The translations under genes were made by a program, and so were the position numbers. Shown one piece after another: positions 34,679-42,986 of a stretch of 64,000 nucleotides of DNA. Each line of letters starts with the position of its first letter. Within the stretch, counting starts at the first letter, position 1. This stretch comes from Saccharofermentans sp. Lineage in GTDB: Bacteria > Bacillota > Clostridia > Saccharofermentanales > Saccharofermentanaceae. The stretch spans positions 87,928 to 151,927 of the forward strand of contig JAKSRI010000003.1 in the NCBI GenBank assembly GCA_024403695.1. Direction: 5' to 3'. The notes under the pieces are model-generated. The model had not been told where the DNA came from and did not search any database. It was given only the letters and a program-made list of their open reading frames with translations.

Positions 34679-36352
34679 ATGCTCAGTGATATTGAAATTG
34701 CAAGAAGTGCACAGCTCGATCCGATTGAGGATATTGCAGCTAAGGTTGGACTTAAAAGAGAAGAACTTGACTTCTACGGAAAGTACAAGGCAAAGGTTCC
34801 TCTTGATGTTATTTCAGCACGTAATGGAGATCCTAATGGTAAGTTAATCCTTGTTACAGCTATTAACCCTACACCAGCTGGTGAGGGTAAGACTACTATC
34901 AGTATCGGACTCGCTCAGGCTCTTCAGCAGCTTGGCAAGAAGACTATGCTCGCACTTCGTGAGCCATCCTTGGGACCTGTATTTGGTATTAAGGGTGGTG
35001 CTGCCGGTGGTGGATATTCCCAGCTCATTCCTATGGAGGATATTAACCTCCACTTCACTGGTGATTTGCACGCTATTACTGCTGCTAACAACCTCTTGGC
35101 AGCTATGGTTGATAACCACATCTATCAGGGTAACAGCCTTGGTATCGATAAGGACAGAGTTCTCTGGAAGCGTTGTATTGATATGAATGACCGTGCTCTC
35201 AGAAGAATTAACATCGGCGTAGGCGGCGGAACAAATGGTGTCGAGAGAGAAGACTCCTTCACTATCACTGCTGCATCCGAGATTATGGCTATTCTCTGTC
35301 TTGCTACAGATATGGAAGATCTTAAGAGAAGAATTAAGAAGATTGCTGTGGCATATAACACTGATGGTCAGATTGTTACTGCTGGTGACCTTAACGCACA
35401 GGGTGCTATCGCAACACTTTTGAAGGATGCTATGTGTCCTAACATGGTTCAGTCCTTAGAGCACGTACCTGCTTTCGTTCACGGTGGTCCTTTCGCTAAC
35501 ATTTCCCATGGATGTAACTCCATCATTGCCACAAAGGCTGGTCTTAAGCTCTCTGATATCCTTATTACAGAGGCTGGTTTCGGCGCTGACCTTGGCGCGT
35601 ACAAGTTCCTTGATATTAAGTGCCGCAAGGCTGGTATCTGGCCAGATGCTTGCGTAATCGTATCCACAGTAAGAGCGCTTAAGTATAATGCTGGAATTCC
35701 TAAGGAGAAGCTTACAATCCCTAATGTAGAGGCTGTTAAGGCTGGCTTCCCTAACCTTGCTAAGCACATCGAGAACATGTCTAGATTTGGTATTCCTGTT
35801 GTAGTTGCATCTAACAGATTCCTTACAGATACAGATGAGGAAATCGAGGCAATGAAGGTTCTTTGTGAGAATCACGGTGCTACTTATGCCCCTGCTGAGG
35901 TGTTCACAAGAGGCGGCGAAGGTGGTATCGAGCTCGCTCAGAAGGTTCTTGACATCCTCGATCAGAACCTCGACAAGGAGCCACGTTACACATATGCTCT
36001 TGCAGATACAATCGAAGAGAAGATTACTTCTGTAGCAAAGAAGATTTATGGTGCTTCAAACGTAGATATTCTCCCTGAGGCAAGATTTAAGATTGAGGAG
36101 TTCACACGTGCTGGTTACGGTAATCTCCCTATCTGCGTTGCGAAGACACAGTATTCATTATCAGATGATCCAAATATGCTCGGCCGTCCAGAGGGATTTA
36201 CACTCACTGTTCGTGATGTTCGTCTCAGTGCTGGTGCAGAGTATATGGTAATTCTTACAGGTAAGATTCTTACAATGCCAGGACTTCCTGCAAGACCTGC
36301 CGCTCTTGATATTGATATCGATTCTAACGGAGTAATTCACGGATTGTTCTAA
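34679..36352 (+). CDS. fhs: Formate-tetrahydrofolate ligase
   Basis: A 557-residue enzyme that makes 10-formyl-tetrahydrofolate from formate, ATP and THF; full family length. The P-loop is PTPAGEGKTTISIGLAQAL, followed by LREPSLGPVFGIKGGAAGGG, and the later VSTVRALKYNAG and FTRGGEGGIELA blocks. Upstream AAGGGGGCC is the ribosome-binding site. Strong codon bias suggests abundance, as expected for one-carbon or acetogenic metabolism. No folate riboswitch is visible in the 240 bases before it. The next gene starts 6 bases after its stop. Confidence 0.97.
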   Translation: MLSDIEIARSAQLDPIEDIAAKVGLKREELDFYGKYKAKVPLDVISARNGDPNGKLILVTAINPTPAGEGKTTISIGLAQALQQLGKKTMLALREPSLGPVFGIKGGAAGGGYSQLIPMEDINLHFTGDLHAITAANNLLAAMVDNHIYQGNSLGIDKDRVLWKRCIDMNDRALRRINIGVGGGTNGVEREDSFTITAASEIMAILCLATDMEDLKRRIKKIAVAYNTDGQIVTAGDLNAQGAIATLLKDAMCPNMVQSLEHVPAFVHGGPFANISHGCNSIIATKAGLKLSDILITEAGFGADLGAYKFLDIKCRKAGIWPDACVIVSTVRALKYNAGIPKEKLTIPNVEAVKAGFPNLAKHIENMSRFGIPVVVASNRFLTDTDEEIEAMKVLCENHGATYAPAEVFTRGGEGGIELAQKVLDILDQNLDKEPRYTYALADTIEEKITSVAKKIYGASNVDILPEARFKIEEFTRAGYGNLPICVAKTQYSLSDDPNMLGRPEGFTLTVRDVRLSAGAEYMVILTGKILTMPGLPARPAALDIDIDSNGVIHGLF

Positions 36353-36358
36353 TATCAG

Positions 36359-37609
36359 ATGAAGTATTATCCTAATCCAACATTTTTAACCAAAGCAACA
36401 AAAATTCGTAAGAACCGTCACACCAAGATTGTTATCGCGATCGTGGTAACGGTTCTTCTTGCGCTAATTATTTCTTTTGTTGTCTGGGGTGCAAAAATGC
36501 AGGAAAAATATCGCAAAGATTACCCTGAGATGGTTGGCGCAGCTAATACTACTCCAACAACTTTGGATTTATCCTTCGGCAGACACACAAAGGCGACTGA
36601 GACCGAAGAGACAATCCCGGCTGAAACTACTGTAGAGGAAACTATCCCAGCTCCAGTTATTAATGAGACTACAGAATCCACAGAAGCTACTACTGAGACT
36701 ACTGCTCAGGTTAATACTGCAGACTTCTTCGAAGAGCCTGAAAACGCTTATTTTAAGACATCCTACCCTCTTCAGACCGTGACTCACGAAGACAGAGACA
36801 AGATGCTGGATGTTCTGAAACAGAATGTTATCGACTACGAGAAGAATACCGGAAGACTTAAGGTATCCTTCAGTTATATCAATCTTAAAAATGGCGAGAC
36901 AATGGGCATCAACGACCTAGAGCCTGTTGTGCCTGGAGGAGCATGGGCTCTCCCTGTAGCAATCATTTATGATGAACTGTGCACAACGGGCACTGTATCC
37001 ATGTACAGTGAAGTTACATATAATGGCGATCAGTCCCTTGGTTACTCTTCCTACATTGCCCAGACATACACAAGCGGCAAGCAGTTCTACATGAGAACTC
37101 TTCATAACCTCGCCATTGCCCGTAATGACAGCATCGCTCTTCAGTATCTCATTTCTGTAAACGGCGGCAATGACACTACCTGGAGAAAAATCTCTACTAT
37201 GAGCTCTTATATCAACTTTAATGACTCCGTCATCTATACTGATTATAAGGGCGTTCAACAGAGAGGAAGTTACCGCACATCAACTTATGACATGGCTAAT
37301 TATCTTAAGTATTTATATTATGGATATCTTAATAAGCCAGCCGTATATCAGCCATTGATGAATGATTTGTATTATTCAGAGGTTTCTAGTCCATATAATG
37401 TGATTTTTGATGGCGCATCTGTTTATCACATCAGCGGACGTAATGAGACAACTCACTCTTATATCGATGCAGCAATCATTGACGGAGATGAGCCATTCAT
37501 TATTGTTATAAGTGTGGAATGCGATTCCTACGATCAGGCTCAGGTGGCAACAGCTGATTTATCCACATATCTGTATAGGTATATTTCAAGTTGTCATCAA
37601 CCTAAATAA
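36359..37609 (+). CDS. Membrane-anchored beta-lactamase-fold protein, probably inactive
   Basis: A 416-residue protein with a membrane anchor at about residues 24-45 and a Thr/Glu-rich linker (about 60-125: ETEETIPAETTVEETIPAPV), then an extracytoplasmic domain resembling class A beta-lactamase-like serine hydrolases (PF13354 type). The structural marks remain: VPGGAWALPVAIIYDEL at the helix where SxxK should be, ARNDSIALQYLI where SDN should be, and HISGRN where KTG should be. The Ser and Lys of SxxK are replaced (GAWA), so hydrolase activity is unlikely; a binding or scaffold role is more likely. It is 6 bases after fhs with only a weak ribosome-binding site. Confidence 0.7.
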   Translation: MKYYPNPTFLTKATKIRKNRHTKIVIAIVVTVLLALIISFVVWGAKMQEKYRKDYPEMVGAANTTPTTLDLSFGRHTKATETEETIPAETTVEETIPAPVINETTESTEATTETTAQVNTADFFEEPENAYFKTSYPLQTVTHEDRDKMLDVLKQNVIDYEKNTGRLKVSFSYINLKNGETMGINDLEPVVPGGAWALPVAIIYDELCTTGTVSMYSEVTYNGDQSLGYSSYIAQTYTSGKQFYMRTLHNLAIARNDSIALQYLISVNGGNDTTWRKISTMSSYINFNDSVIYTDYKGVQQRGSYRTSTYDMANYLKYLYYGYLNKPAVYQPLMNDLYYSEVSSPYNVIFDGASVYHISGRNETTHSYIDAAIIDGDEPFIIVISVECDSYDQAQVATADLSTYLYRYISSCHQPK

Positions 37610-37620
37610 TTTGTTATAAT
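37591..37620 (+). promoter_or_regulatory. Promoter of the SRP RNA gene
   Basis: TTGTCA (37591-37596), 18-base spacer, TATAAT (37615-37620). It overlaps the 3' end of the preceding gene and lies about 12 bases before the RNA's closing helix. Confidence 0.75.
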
Positions 37621-37631
37621 AACCTTCAGTT

Positions 37632-37775
37632 CGTCCCATGTGATCTGTAGTCGGGGTCGGGTCTTGTGCAAAGCGATCCCGTGAACCCTGTCAGGTCCGG
37701 AAGGAAGCAGCAGTAAGCGGATCTTCGTTTGTGCCGCAAGGGTGCCTGTCCGACTGCAGTTTAGATGGGACGGAC
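37632..37775 (+). ncRNA. ffs: Signal recognition particle RNA (small bacterial type)
   Basis: The universal SRP domain IV is present: GTCAGGTCCGGAAGGAAGCA with the GGAA tetraloop context. The ends pair, CGTCCCAT with ATGGGACG, and further pairing (TGTAGTCGG with CCGACTGCA) continues inward to form the long rod. At about 144 bases it is longer than E. coli 4.5S (114) but lacks the space for a full Alu domain as in Bacillus (about 270). A T-tract follows at 37775. It precedes dnaX, the usual order ffs-dnaX-ybaB-recR. The exact 5' end is not certain. Confidence 0.92.
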
Positions 37776-37813
37776 TTTTTTATTATAAAATTATCGGAAA
37801 GAAAGGATAATGC

Positions 37814-39964
37814 ATGGAACACGTTGCACTTTACAGACAGTTCAGACCTGAGAATTTTGACGAAGTAGTCGAGCAAAAGGCTGCTGTTACTGCACTTAGA
37901 CAATCCGTAAAAACAGGACGTCTCGGCCATGCATATCTATTCTGTGGTCAGAGAGGTACTGGTAAAACTTCTATCGCACGTATTTTCGCCAGAGCAATCA
38001 ACTGCGAAAATCCAGAAAACGGTAACCCATGTAATAAATGTGCTACCTGTCGTGGAATCTTTGACGGCAGTCTCCTTGATGTAATCGAGATCGATGCTGC
38101 ATCTAACAGAAGTATCGATAACATTAAGAAAATCTGCGATGAAGTAAACTACGCTCCTTCCAAAGCAAAGTATAAGGTATATATCATTGACGAGGTTCAC
38201 ATGATTACCAACGAGGCATTTAATGCCCTTCTTAAGACTTTGGAGGAACCACCTGCACATGCAATTTTCCTCTTCGCCACAACTGAACCTCACAGTATCC
38301 CTCCTACTATCCTTTCTAGATGTCAGAGATACGACTTCAGAAGAATTTCAACTGAATCAATTATTGGAAGACTCAGACACATCTGCACTCACGAGAATAT
38401 TAAGGCTACCGATGACGCACTTAAGCTTATTGCATCCATTTCGGACGGTGCCATGCGTGATGCCATCTCCGTTCTTGACCAGGCTGCATCCGCTGCAGGT
38501 CCTGATGGCGTTACAGATGAATCCATCGAGGAGATGACAGGAACTGTAAATATCGCGTTCCTTTCTGAGATGGCAGAGATTCTTATCGACGGCAGATTTG
38601 ACGAGCTTCTTAGCAAGTGCAGAGAACTTTCCGACAGCGGTCGTGACGTAATCCAGTTCTCCATCGACCTGGCAGGTTATTTCCGTAATCTCTTGGTGGT
38701 TCGCGTTATGCCAGATCCAACAGCTGTCATCCCTGCATCAGCCACTGCATTAAAGAGAATGTATGAGGTGGCAAACAAGACAAACACAAATACGTTGGTG
38801 GGATTCGTTTCCTCCCTCTCAAAGATGATTTCAGACCTCAAGTGGTCACCATCCGTGAGAACAAGTTTCGAAATAAATCTTCTTCGTCTATGCGGACGCA
38901 AGATCAAAATGGACGAGGTCCCACTTGTAATCCCTGATTTTATCGAGAAGCAGGCAGCTGCAGCAGCCGAGATTTCCGCGCGTCAGGCAAAGGTAGTAGT
39001 ACCAGCAGAAGCTCCTACACCAGTGGTTACACCTGCACCTGCAGTTATACCAACACCGGTAGCAGAACCTGTAAAGGAAGAAACTCCAGCCCCAGTAGCT
39101 GAAGTAGCACCTGTGGTTGAATCTACTCCGGCTGAAGAACCTGCTCCAGCAGAGGAGCCAGTTAAGGCAGAAGAACCTGCTCCAGCAGAGGAAGCTCCTG
39201 CACCAGAAGTTCCTGTTTTTGCTGCTTTTGTTGATGAGGCAGCCGCTACTGAAGAAACTGCTGACCCTGAAGAACAGCCTATGGAAAACCAGATGGATAT
39301 CTTTTCTTTTGGCAGCAGTGAACCAGAAGCTCCAGCTCCAGTTACGCAGGAGCCAGCTCCAGTTACGCAGGAGCCAGCTCCAATTGCGCAGGAAACTGCT
39401 CCAGCTGTGAAAAATAACATCTTCGCAGGTCTCTCATCATCTTTCCTTGATGACCTTACTTCTGACGCTCCAATCGTTACGAGTGAACCAGAACCAAAGG
39501 AAAGTTCTTTGTATGAGCCAACAGGAAGAATTGGTGAGACAAAGCAGACTGCTCTTTCTGCTACTTTCGATATTGCTGGCCTTGTAGAGGCCCCACCTTC
39601 AAAGGATCCTGCGGATATCTGGGATTCAATTAAGATGGATTTGAGCAGTATTGACCTTACAGGAACTACACTTATAGTTAAAGAAGATTCCGCAAATATT
39701 GTTTTTGATGACGATTCAGTAATGATGGCGCTTAAAGCAAATCCTGATAACAAGAAACTTTCCAGAGCAATCAAAGAACGTATCGAAGGCATAGCACATG
39801 TATATATGTTAAGAAGAGTTCAGGCTGAAAAGCAGGGCCTTATCGAGCCAGTTGGTGGTTCAGGAACTCCTGCAGCTGCTGCACCTGCATTCGGCGGTGA
39901 TGCATTTATGCAAATGGCCCAACAAATGGGTTATAATACAGAGATTCACTTCGGTGACAACTGA
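37814..39964 (+). CDS. dnaX: DNA polymerase III subunit gamma/tau
   Basis: A 716-residue clamp-loader ATPase. Walker A GQRGTGKTS (about 45-53), the four-Cys zinc module CENPENGNPCNKCATC, Walker B YIIDEVHM, and the sensor/SRC motif LSRCQRYDFRR are all present. Residues about 390-550 form a Pro/Ala/Glu-rich linker with short repeats (for example EEPAPAEE and APVTQEP, three near copies at 39341-39396), followed by a C-terminal tau-type domain. No slippery A-run for programmed frameshifting is seen. GAAAGGA precedes the ATG. Unusually long linker. Confidence 0.96.
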   Translation: MEHVALYRQFRPENFDEVVEQKAAVTALRQSVKTGRLGHAYLFCGQRGTGKTSIARIFARAINCENPENGNPCNKCATCRGIFDGSLLDVIEIDAASNRSIDNIKKICDEVNYAPSKAKYKVYIIDEVHMITNEAFNALLKTLEEPPAHAIFLFATTEPHSIPPTILSRCQRYDFRRISTESIIGRLRHICTHENIKATDDALKLIASISDGAMRDAISVLDQAASAAGPDGVTDESIEEMTGTVNIAFLSEMAEILIDGRFDELLSKCRELSDSGRDVIQFSIDLAGYFRNLLVVRVMPDPTAVIPASATALKRMYEVANKTNTNTLVGFVSSLSKMISDLKWSPSVRTSFEINLLRLCGRKIKMDEVPLVIPDFIEKQAAAAAEISARQAKVVVPAEAPTPVVTPAPAVIPTPVAEPVKEETPAPVAEVAPVVESTPAEEPAPAEEPVKAEEPAPAEEAPAPEVPVFAAFVDEAAATEETADPEEQPMENQMDIFSFGSSEPEAPAPVTQEPAPVTQEPAPIAQETAPAVKNNIFAGLSSSFLDDLTSDAPIVTSEPEPKESSLYEPTGRIGETKQTALSATFDIAGLVEAPPSKDPADIWDSIKMDLSSIDLTGTTLIVKEDSANIVFDDDSVMMALKANPDNKKLSRAIKERIEGIAHVYMLRRVQAEKQGLIEPVGGSGTPAAAAPAFGGDAFMQMAQQMGYNTEIHFGDN

Positions 39965-40032
39965 ATAGTTTTTTGAAAGAAGCTTTTCAGATATAATAAA
40001 TACAATAATTAAAATTTTGGAGGAATTCAAAA

Positions 40033-40380
40033 ATGGCAAAAGGCGGTTTTCGCGGTATGGGTATCCCAGGCGGAATGGGCAATATGGGAAACTTGATGGC
40101 TCAGGCTCAGAAGATGCAGCGTGATCTTGAGGCTGCACAGGCTGAGGTTAAGGAATACAGAATTACTGGTACAGCAGGCGGAGGACAGGTTAAGCTCGTT
40201 CTCGGTGGCGACCACAAGATTTACAACCTTGAGATTTCTAAGGATGTTATCGATCCTGAGGATCCAGAGATGCTCGCAGACCTTATTGCTGCAGCTTACA
40301 ACCAGGCTAATGAGGACTTAGAAGCACAGACAGCTGAGCGTATGAATAAGGTTACAGGCGGAGTAAAGATGCCTTTCTAA
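40033..40380 (+). CDS. YbaB/EbfC-family nucleoid-associated protein
   Basis: A 115-residue DNA-binding protein of the YbaB/EbfC family. After a Gly/Met-rich N-terminus comes the family block LMAQAQKMQRDLEAAQAEVKEYRITGTAGGGQVKL, the long helix and strand of this fold (split here in thought: LMAQAQKMQRD and GTAGGGQV). It sits between dnaX and recR as in most bacteria, one base before recR. TTTGGAGG is the ribosome-binding site. Confidence 0.94.
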   Translation: MAKGGFRGMGIPGGMGNMGNLMAQAQKMQRDLEAAQAEVKEYRITGTAGGGQVKLVLGGDHKIYNLEISKDVIDPEDPEMLADLIAAAYNQANEDLEAQTAERMNKVTGGVKMPF

Positions 40381-40381
40381 T

Positions 40382-40987
40382 ATGGCACGTTACTCACCTT
40401 CAGTTCAGAATTTAATTAGCAAATTATCAGATTTGCCAGGAATAGGTGGAAAGTCAGCTCAAAGGCTGGCTTTCCATATTCTTTCCATGTCAGAAAATGA
40501 CGCTGCAGCTCTTGCAGAGTCCATCACTGAGGCGCGCAGACTTACCAAGCGTTGTCAGTGTTGTCAGAATTTTACAGATACTGACGTATGTCCTATCTGT
40601 TCTGACCCTAAGCGTGACACTAGCGTGGTTTGCGTAGTGGAGTCCCCAAGGGATGTCTCCACTTTCGAGCGCATGCATGAGTATAAGGGTTTATACCATG
40701 TGCTTCATGGCGTTTATAATCCAATGAATAATAAGAATATGAACGACATTACGCTTAGTCAGCTAATCGAGCGTCTTCAGAAGCACACCGAGATAAAGGA
40801 AGTAATTATGGCTACTAATCAGAATGTTGAGGGTAATGCCACAGCGCTGTTTGTTTCCAGACTTCTCTCCCCTACAGGAATCAAAGTAACTCGTCTTGCT
40901 TCTGGTCTCCCTACTGGATCTGATATTGAATTTGCAGATGATTTGACACTCGCTAATGCACTTAAGGGAAGAATTGAGATTAATTAA
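40382..40987 (+). CDS. recR: Recombination protein RecR
   Basis: A 201-residue RecR, the ring-forming partner of RecO in gap repair. N-terminal helix-hairpin-helix (LPGIGGKSAQRLAFHIL), C4 zinc finger CQCCQNFTDTDVCPICSD, Toprim domain VVCVVESPRDVSTFE and a C-terminal Walker-like SGLPTGSDIEFADDLTL. It overlaps the next gene by one base. Confidence 0.97.
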   Translation: MARYSPSVQNLISKLSDLPGIGGKSAQRLAFHILSMSENDAAALAESITEARRLTKRCQCCQNFTDTDVCPICSDPKRDTSVVCVVESPRDVSTFERMHEYKGLYHVLHGVYNPMNNKNMNDITLSQLIERLQKHTEIKEVIMATNQNVEGNATALFVSRLLSPTGIKVTRLASGLPTGSDIEFADDLTLANALKGRIEIN

Positions 40988-41229
40988 TGAGATTAGATAA
41001 ATTTCTTAAAGTATCCAGAATTATCAAGAGACGCACCGTGGCTAACGATGTATGTTCCATGGGCCGTGTAACTGTAAACGGTCGTGAGGCAAAGCCATCT
41101 GTACGTCTCAAAATTGGAGATGAAGTAGAGATTCAGTTTGGTAATGGCTCAGTAAGATTCAGAGTTCTTGCCCTTGCTGAAACGGTTCGTAAAGAAGACG
41201 CAGCGTCCATGTACGAACTTCTTGAATAA
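40987..41229 (+). CDS. rqcP: S4-domain ribosome-quality-control factor RqcP
   Basis: An 80-residue S4 RNA-binding protein that matches RqcP (Bacillus YabO): MRLDKFLKVSRIIKRRTVAN, then GRVTVNGREAKPSVRLK-GD and the terminal KEDAASMYELLE. RqcP works with RqcH to elongate alanine tails on stalled nascent chains on 50S subunits. Position before divIC is conserved; the usual yabP and yabQ sporulation genes between them are missing here. The start overlaps the recR stop by one base. Confidence 0.93.
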   Translation: MRLDKFLKVSRIIKRRTVANDVCSMGRVTVNGREAKPSVRLKIGDEVEIQFGNGSVRFRVLALAETVRKEDAASMYELLE

Positions 41230-41310
41230 CACTAATATTTCATTGTTACAGTATGATTAAATAGTGGCTCTGCCCATTTTTTCTTGCAAAATATCATATA
41301 AAATATAAGC

Positions 41311-41628
41311 ATGAAAAAAGCGCAGAAGACAACAATTAAGCATAAATCTGGTGGTATTTCCATTATTATGGCAGTTCTTTGTATAGCTGTCGTAATCGTA
41401 GGTGTGCTTTGCGTAACACGTTTTTATGAGATTAAGGAAAGACGTGCAAGACTAGTTGCAGAGCAACAGGAACTGGAAGCACAGAAGCAGGCTCTTAAAG
41501 AGAAGAGAGACCGAATAGCAGCTCAAGGAACCCACGGAAACGATTCAGTTTATGTAGAAAAAGTTGCCAGAGAACAATTAGATATGGTTTATCCAGGTGA
41601 AGTAATATTCAGAACAACAGGTGATTAA
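41311..41628 (+). CDS. divIC: Septum-formation initiator DivIC/FtsB-type protein
   Basis: A 105-residue bitopic division protein: basic cytosolic N-terminus, one membrane helix (about 17-38), a coiled coil (about 45-72, rich in Glu/Gln/Arg/Lys) and a short extracellular end with VEKVAREQLDMVYPGEVIF, the DivIC/FtsB signature. It joins FtsL and DivIB in the divisome. No ribosome-binding site precedes the ATG; instead an AT-rich -10-like TAAAAT lies 6 bases before it. Terminator overlaps the stop codon. Confidence 0.9.
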   Translation: MKKAQKTTIKHKSGGISIIMAVLCIAVVIVGVLCVTRFYEIKERRARLVAEQQELEAQKQALKEKRDRIAAQGTHGNDSVYVEKVAREQLDMVYPGEVIFRTTGD

Positions 41629-41645
41629 TCATCTGTTGTTTTTAT
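41613..41645 (+). terminator. Terminator of divIC, overlapping its stop codon
   Basis: A 28-base near-perfect palindrome with arms AACAACAG and CTGTTGTT and inner TGAT/ATCA, followed by a T-tract. It includes the last codons of divIC and abuts the stop of the convergent small gene. Confidence 0.85.
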
Positions 41646-41902
41646 TTAAGCAATTTAAACTGGAATCTGTCGAAATTCACACTCTCATTGAACTGATCAG
41701 CGTTAAAGTTAGTTGAACGGAACTGCGCGAATTCATGCGTGTTCTTGCTAAGCCACAGTGGGACTGAAATATCCATATTTTTACAAAGCAAAACAAGTGC
41801 CTCCCCTAATTCCTGAGAGAAACTTAGTGCAGGATTACTGTACTCTGCTGTTTTGATTAACTCGATTTTATTAGCTATATAAAGACGTCCTTCAACTACC
41901 AT
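41642..41902 (-). CDS. Small conserved protein of unknown function
   Basis: An 86-residue protein. I recognise a general pattern from uncharacterised clostridial proteins of this size: an N-terminal basic beta strand, then SQELGEALVLLCKNMDI, PLWLSKNTHEFAQF and a C-terminal ADQFNESVNFDRFQFKLL. The start at 41902 has GAGG 6 bases upstream; an ATG at 41923 would add seven residues. No function is known to me. It is convergent with divIC. Confidence 0.6.
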   Translation of the reverse strand: MVVEGRLYIANKIELIKTAEYSNPALSFSQELGEALVLLCKNMDISVPLWLSKNTHEFAQFRSTNFNADQFNESVNFDRFQFKLLK

Positions 41903-41976
41903 ATTCTGCCTCGTTTTTAACAATTCTTTGCCTAGATTTTGCCCTTTTTGCGCCTAAAAGTAAACCCATACCATGC

Positions 41977-42066
41977 TAAGATATAGTTGTTCTAAGTAAT
42001 TGTTCCTTACTTCATAACACCCTCCTTTTTGACACTGACACTCCCCCTCGTCAGTGTCTTTTTTTT
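41977..42066 (+). ncRNA. Candidate C-rich small RNA with own promoter and terminator
   Basis: No gene lies in 41903-42083, yet there is an extended -10 promoter TGCTAAGAT (41974-41982) and a near-ideal terminator at 42031-42066. The predicted transcript of about 78 bases (start near 41989) has two C-rich single-stranded segments: CACCCTCCTTTTT just before the terminator and CTCCCCC in its loop. These are complementary to Shine-Dalgarno sequences, as in C-rich regulatory RNAs of Firmicutes such as RsaE. It could instead be a leader of the gene at 42084, but no antiterminator partner for the stem is seen upstream. The -35 is not clear. Confidence 0.45.
42031..42066 (+). terminator. Strong Rho-independent terminator
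   Basis: A perfect 9-bp stem GACACTGAC/GTCAGTGTC with a 10-base C-rich loop and eight T. It ends the candidate small RNA, 18 bases before the next start codon. Confidence 0.92.
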
Positions 42067-42083
42067 ATTGTAAAATTGAGCAT

Positions 42084-42863
42084 ATGAAAAAAAAGAATTT
42101 AGACTTTAACGAAGCAATATCTATTCATTATAGAAATAAGAAAAGAATACCGGTTCGTTTAAATTACGATGAGAGCTGTAATACACTGAACATTACAGCA
42201 AATGTTGTGTTCTCTCAAAGTCTGCTTAAACCATATGAAAATAGAATAATTAATAAGGCCAATGCTATTCTAGGAATCCAGAATCCAGAGATGACCTTCG
42301 CAGACGTAGCGACTACAGCTATTACTAGCAAATGGGGTGGATGCTATGACATGACCCCTTGGAATGGTCCTGAAAAACTTAATGTTATAGTAACAGTAAA
42401 CCGTAAGGACAAGGGTGAGGTCGAGCATGGCCAGAAATGCTTCAGAATACAACGCGTTTACGGCAAAGGCACATCCTTTGTAACAAGTCCTCCTTGGAGA
42501 TGGCTCTGGGGTCTTTTCACTGGCCGCAAGGAATGCTTTTTTACGCTTAACTGGACCCCTTCTTTCCCAGGAACTATTAATATGAATAAATACTCCACCA
42601 AGGCATGGTTCATGAGCACAACTGCCCATGAATTTGGTCATGTGCTTGGCCTGGGTGACGCATATGATGCTTTCTACAGATTCTTCTATGAAGCACCGGG
42701 AACATCCCAGTACATGATGAATTTCAACAGAAGAGTTCATCCAGAAGAGATTATGATGGCTATTAGAGCTCATAAGCTTAAAAAGATGCAATATTTTCCA
42801 TGTATCTTTGATCTGAAGAGAGTAATTTCTGTATTCAAAAAGAAGATATTTAACAATCACTAA
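42084..42863 (+). CDS. Uncharacterised metzincin-like zinc metalloprotease
   Basis: A 259-residue protein without signal peptide. The zinc motif TTAHEFGHVLGLGDAYD (H182, E183, H186, then Gly189 and Asp192) has the HExxHxxGxxD form of metzincin-like enzymes, and SQYMMNFN about 27 residues on may be the Met-turn. The N-terminal half is beta-rich (MTFADVATTAITSKWGGCYD) and unlike any domain I know. I start at the ATG at 42084 (MKKKNLDF); an ATG at 42054 lies inside the upstream terminator. No clear ribosome-binding site precedes it; TAAAAT at 42071-42076 could be a -10 giving an almost leaderless mRNA. Location should be cytosolic; target unknown. Confidence 0.72.
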   Translation: MKKKNLDFNEAISIHYRNKKRIPVRLNYDESCNTLNITANVVFSQSLLKPYENRIINKANAILGIQNPEMTFADVATTAITSKWGGCYDMTPWNGPEKLNVIVTVNRKDKGEVEHGQKCFRIQRVYGKGTSFVTSPPWRWLWGLFTGRKECFFTLNWTPSFPGTINMNKYSTKAWFMSTTAHEFGHVLGLGDAYDAFYRFFYEAPGTSQYMMNFNRRVHPEEIMMAIRAHKLKKMQYFPCIFDLKRVISVFKKKIFNNH

Positions 42864-42986
42864 TAAATTTTACATTTTTGTGAACTGTTGTCATTTTGCA
42901 CTAAAGCCCATAGAAATCTAACCGTTTTCATTGTAAAATACCACTATCAAAATTCTAAAAGATTCGGAGTTATAGGAGGTTATAAC

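Noticed and set aside
41924..42083. Riboswitch or attenuator leader for the metzincin-like gene
   Set aside because: The terminator is close to the gene, but no upstream segment can pair with its 5' arm as an antiterminator, so an independent small RNA is the better reading; the leader option is kept only as an alternative.
42054..42083. Upstream in-frame ATG for the metzincin-like gene
   Set aside because: It lies within the T-tract and stem of a strong terminator and has no ribosome-binding site.
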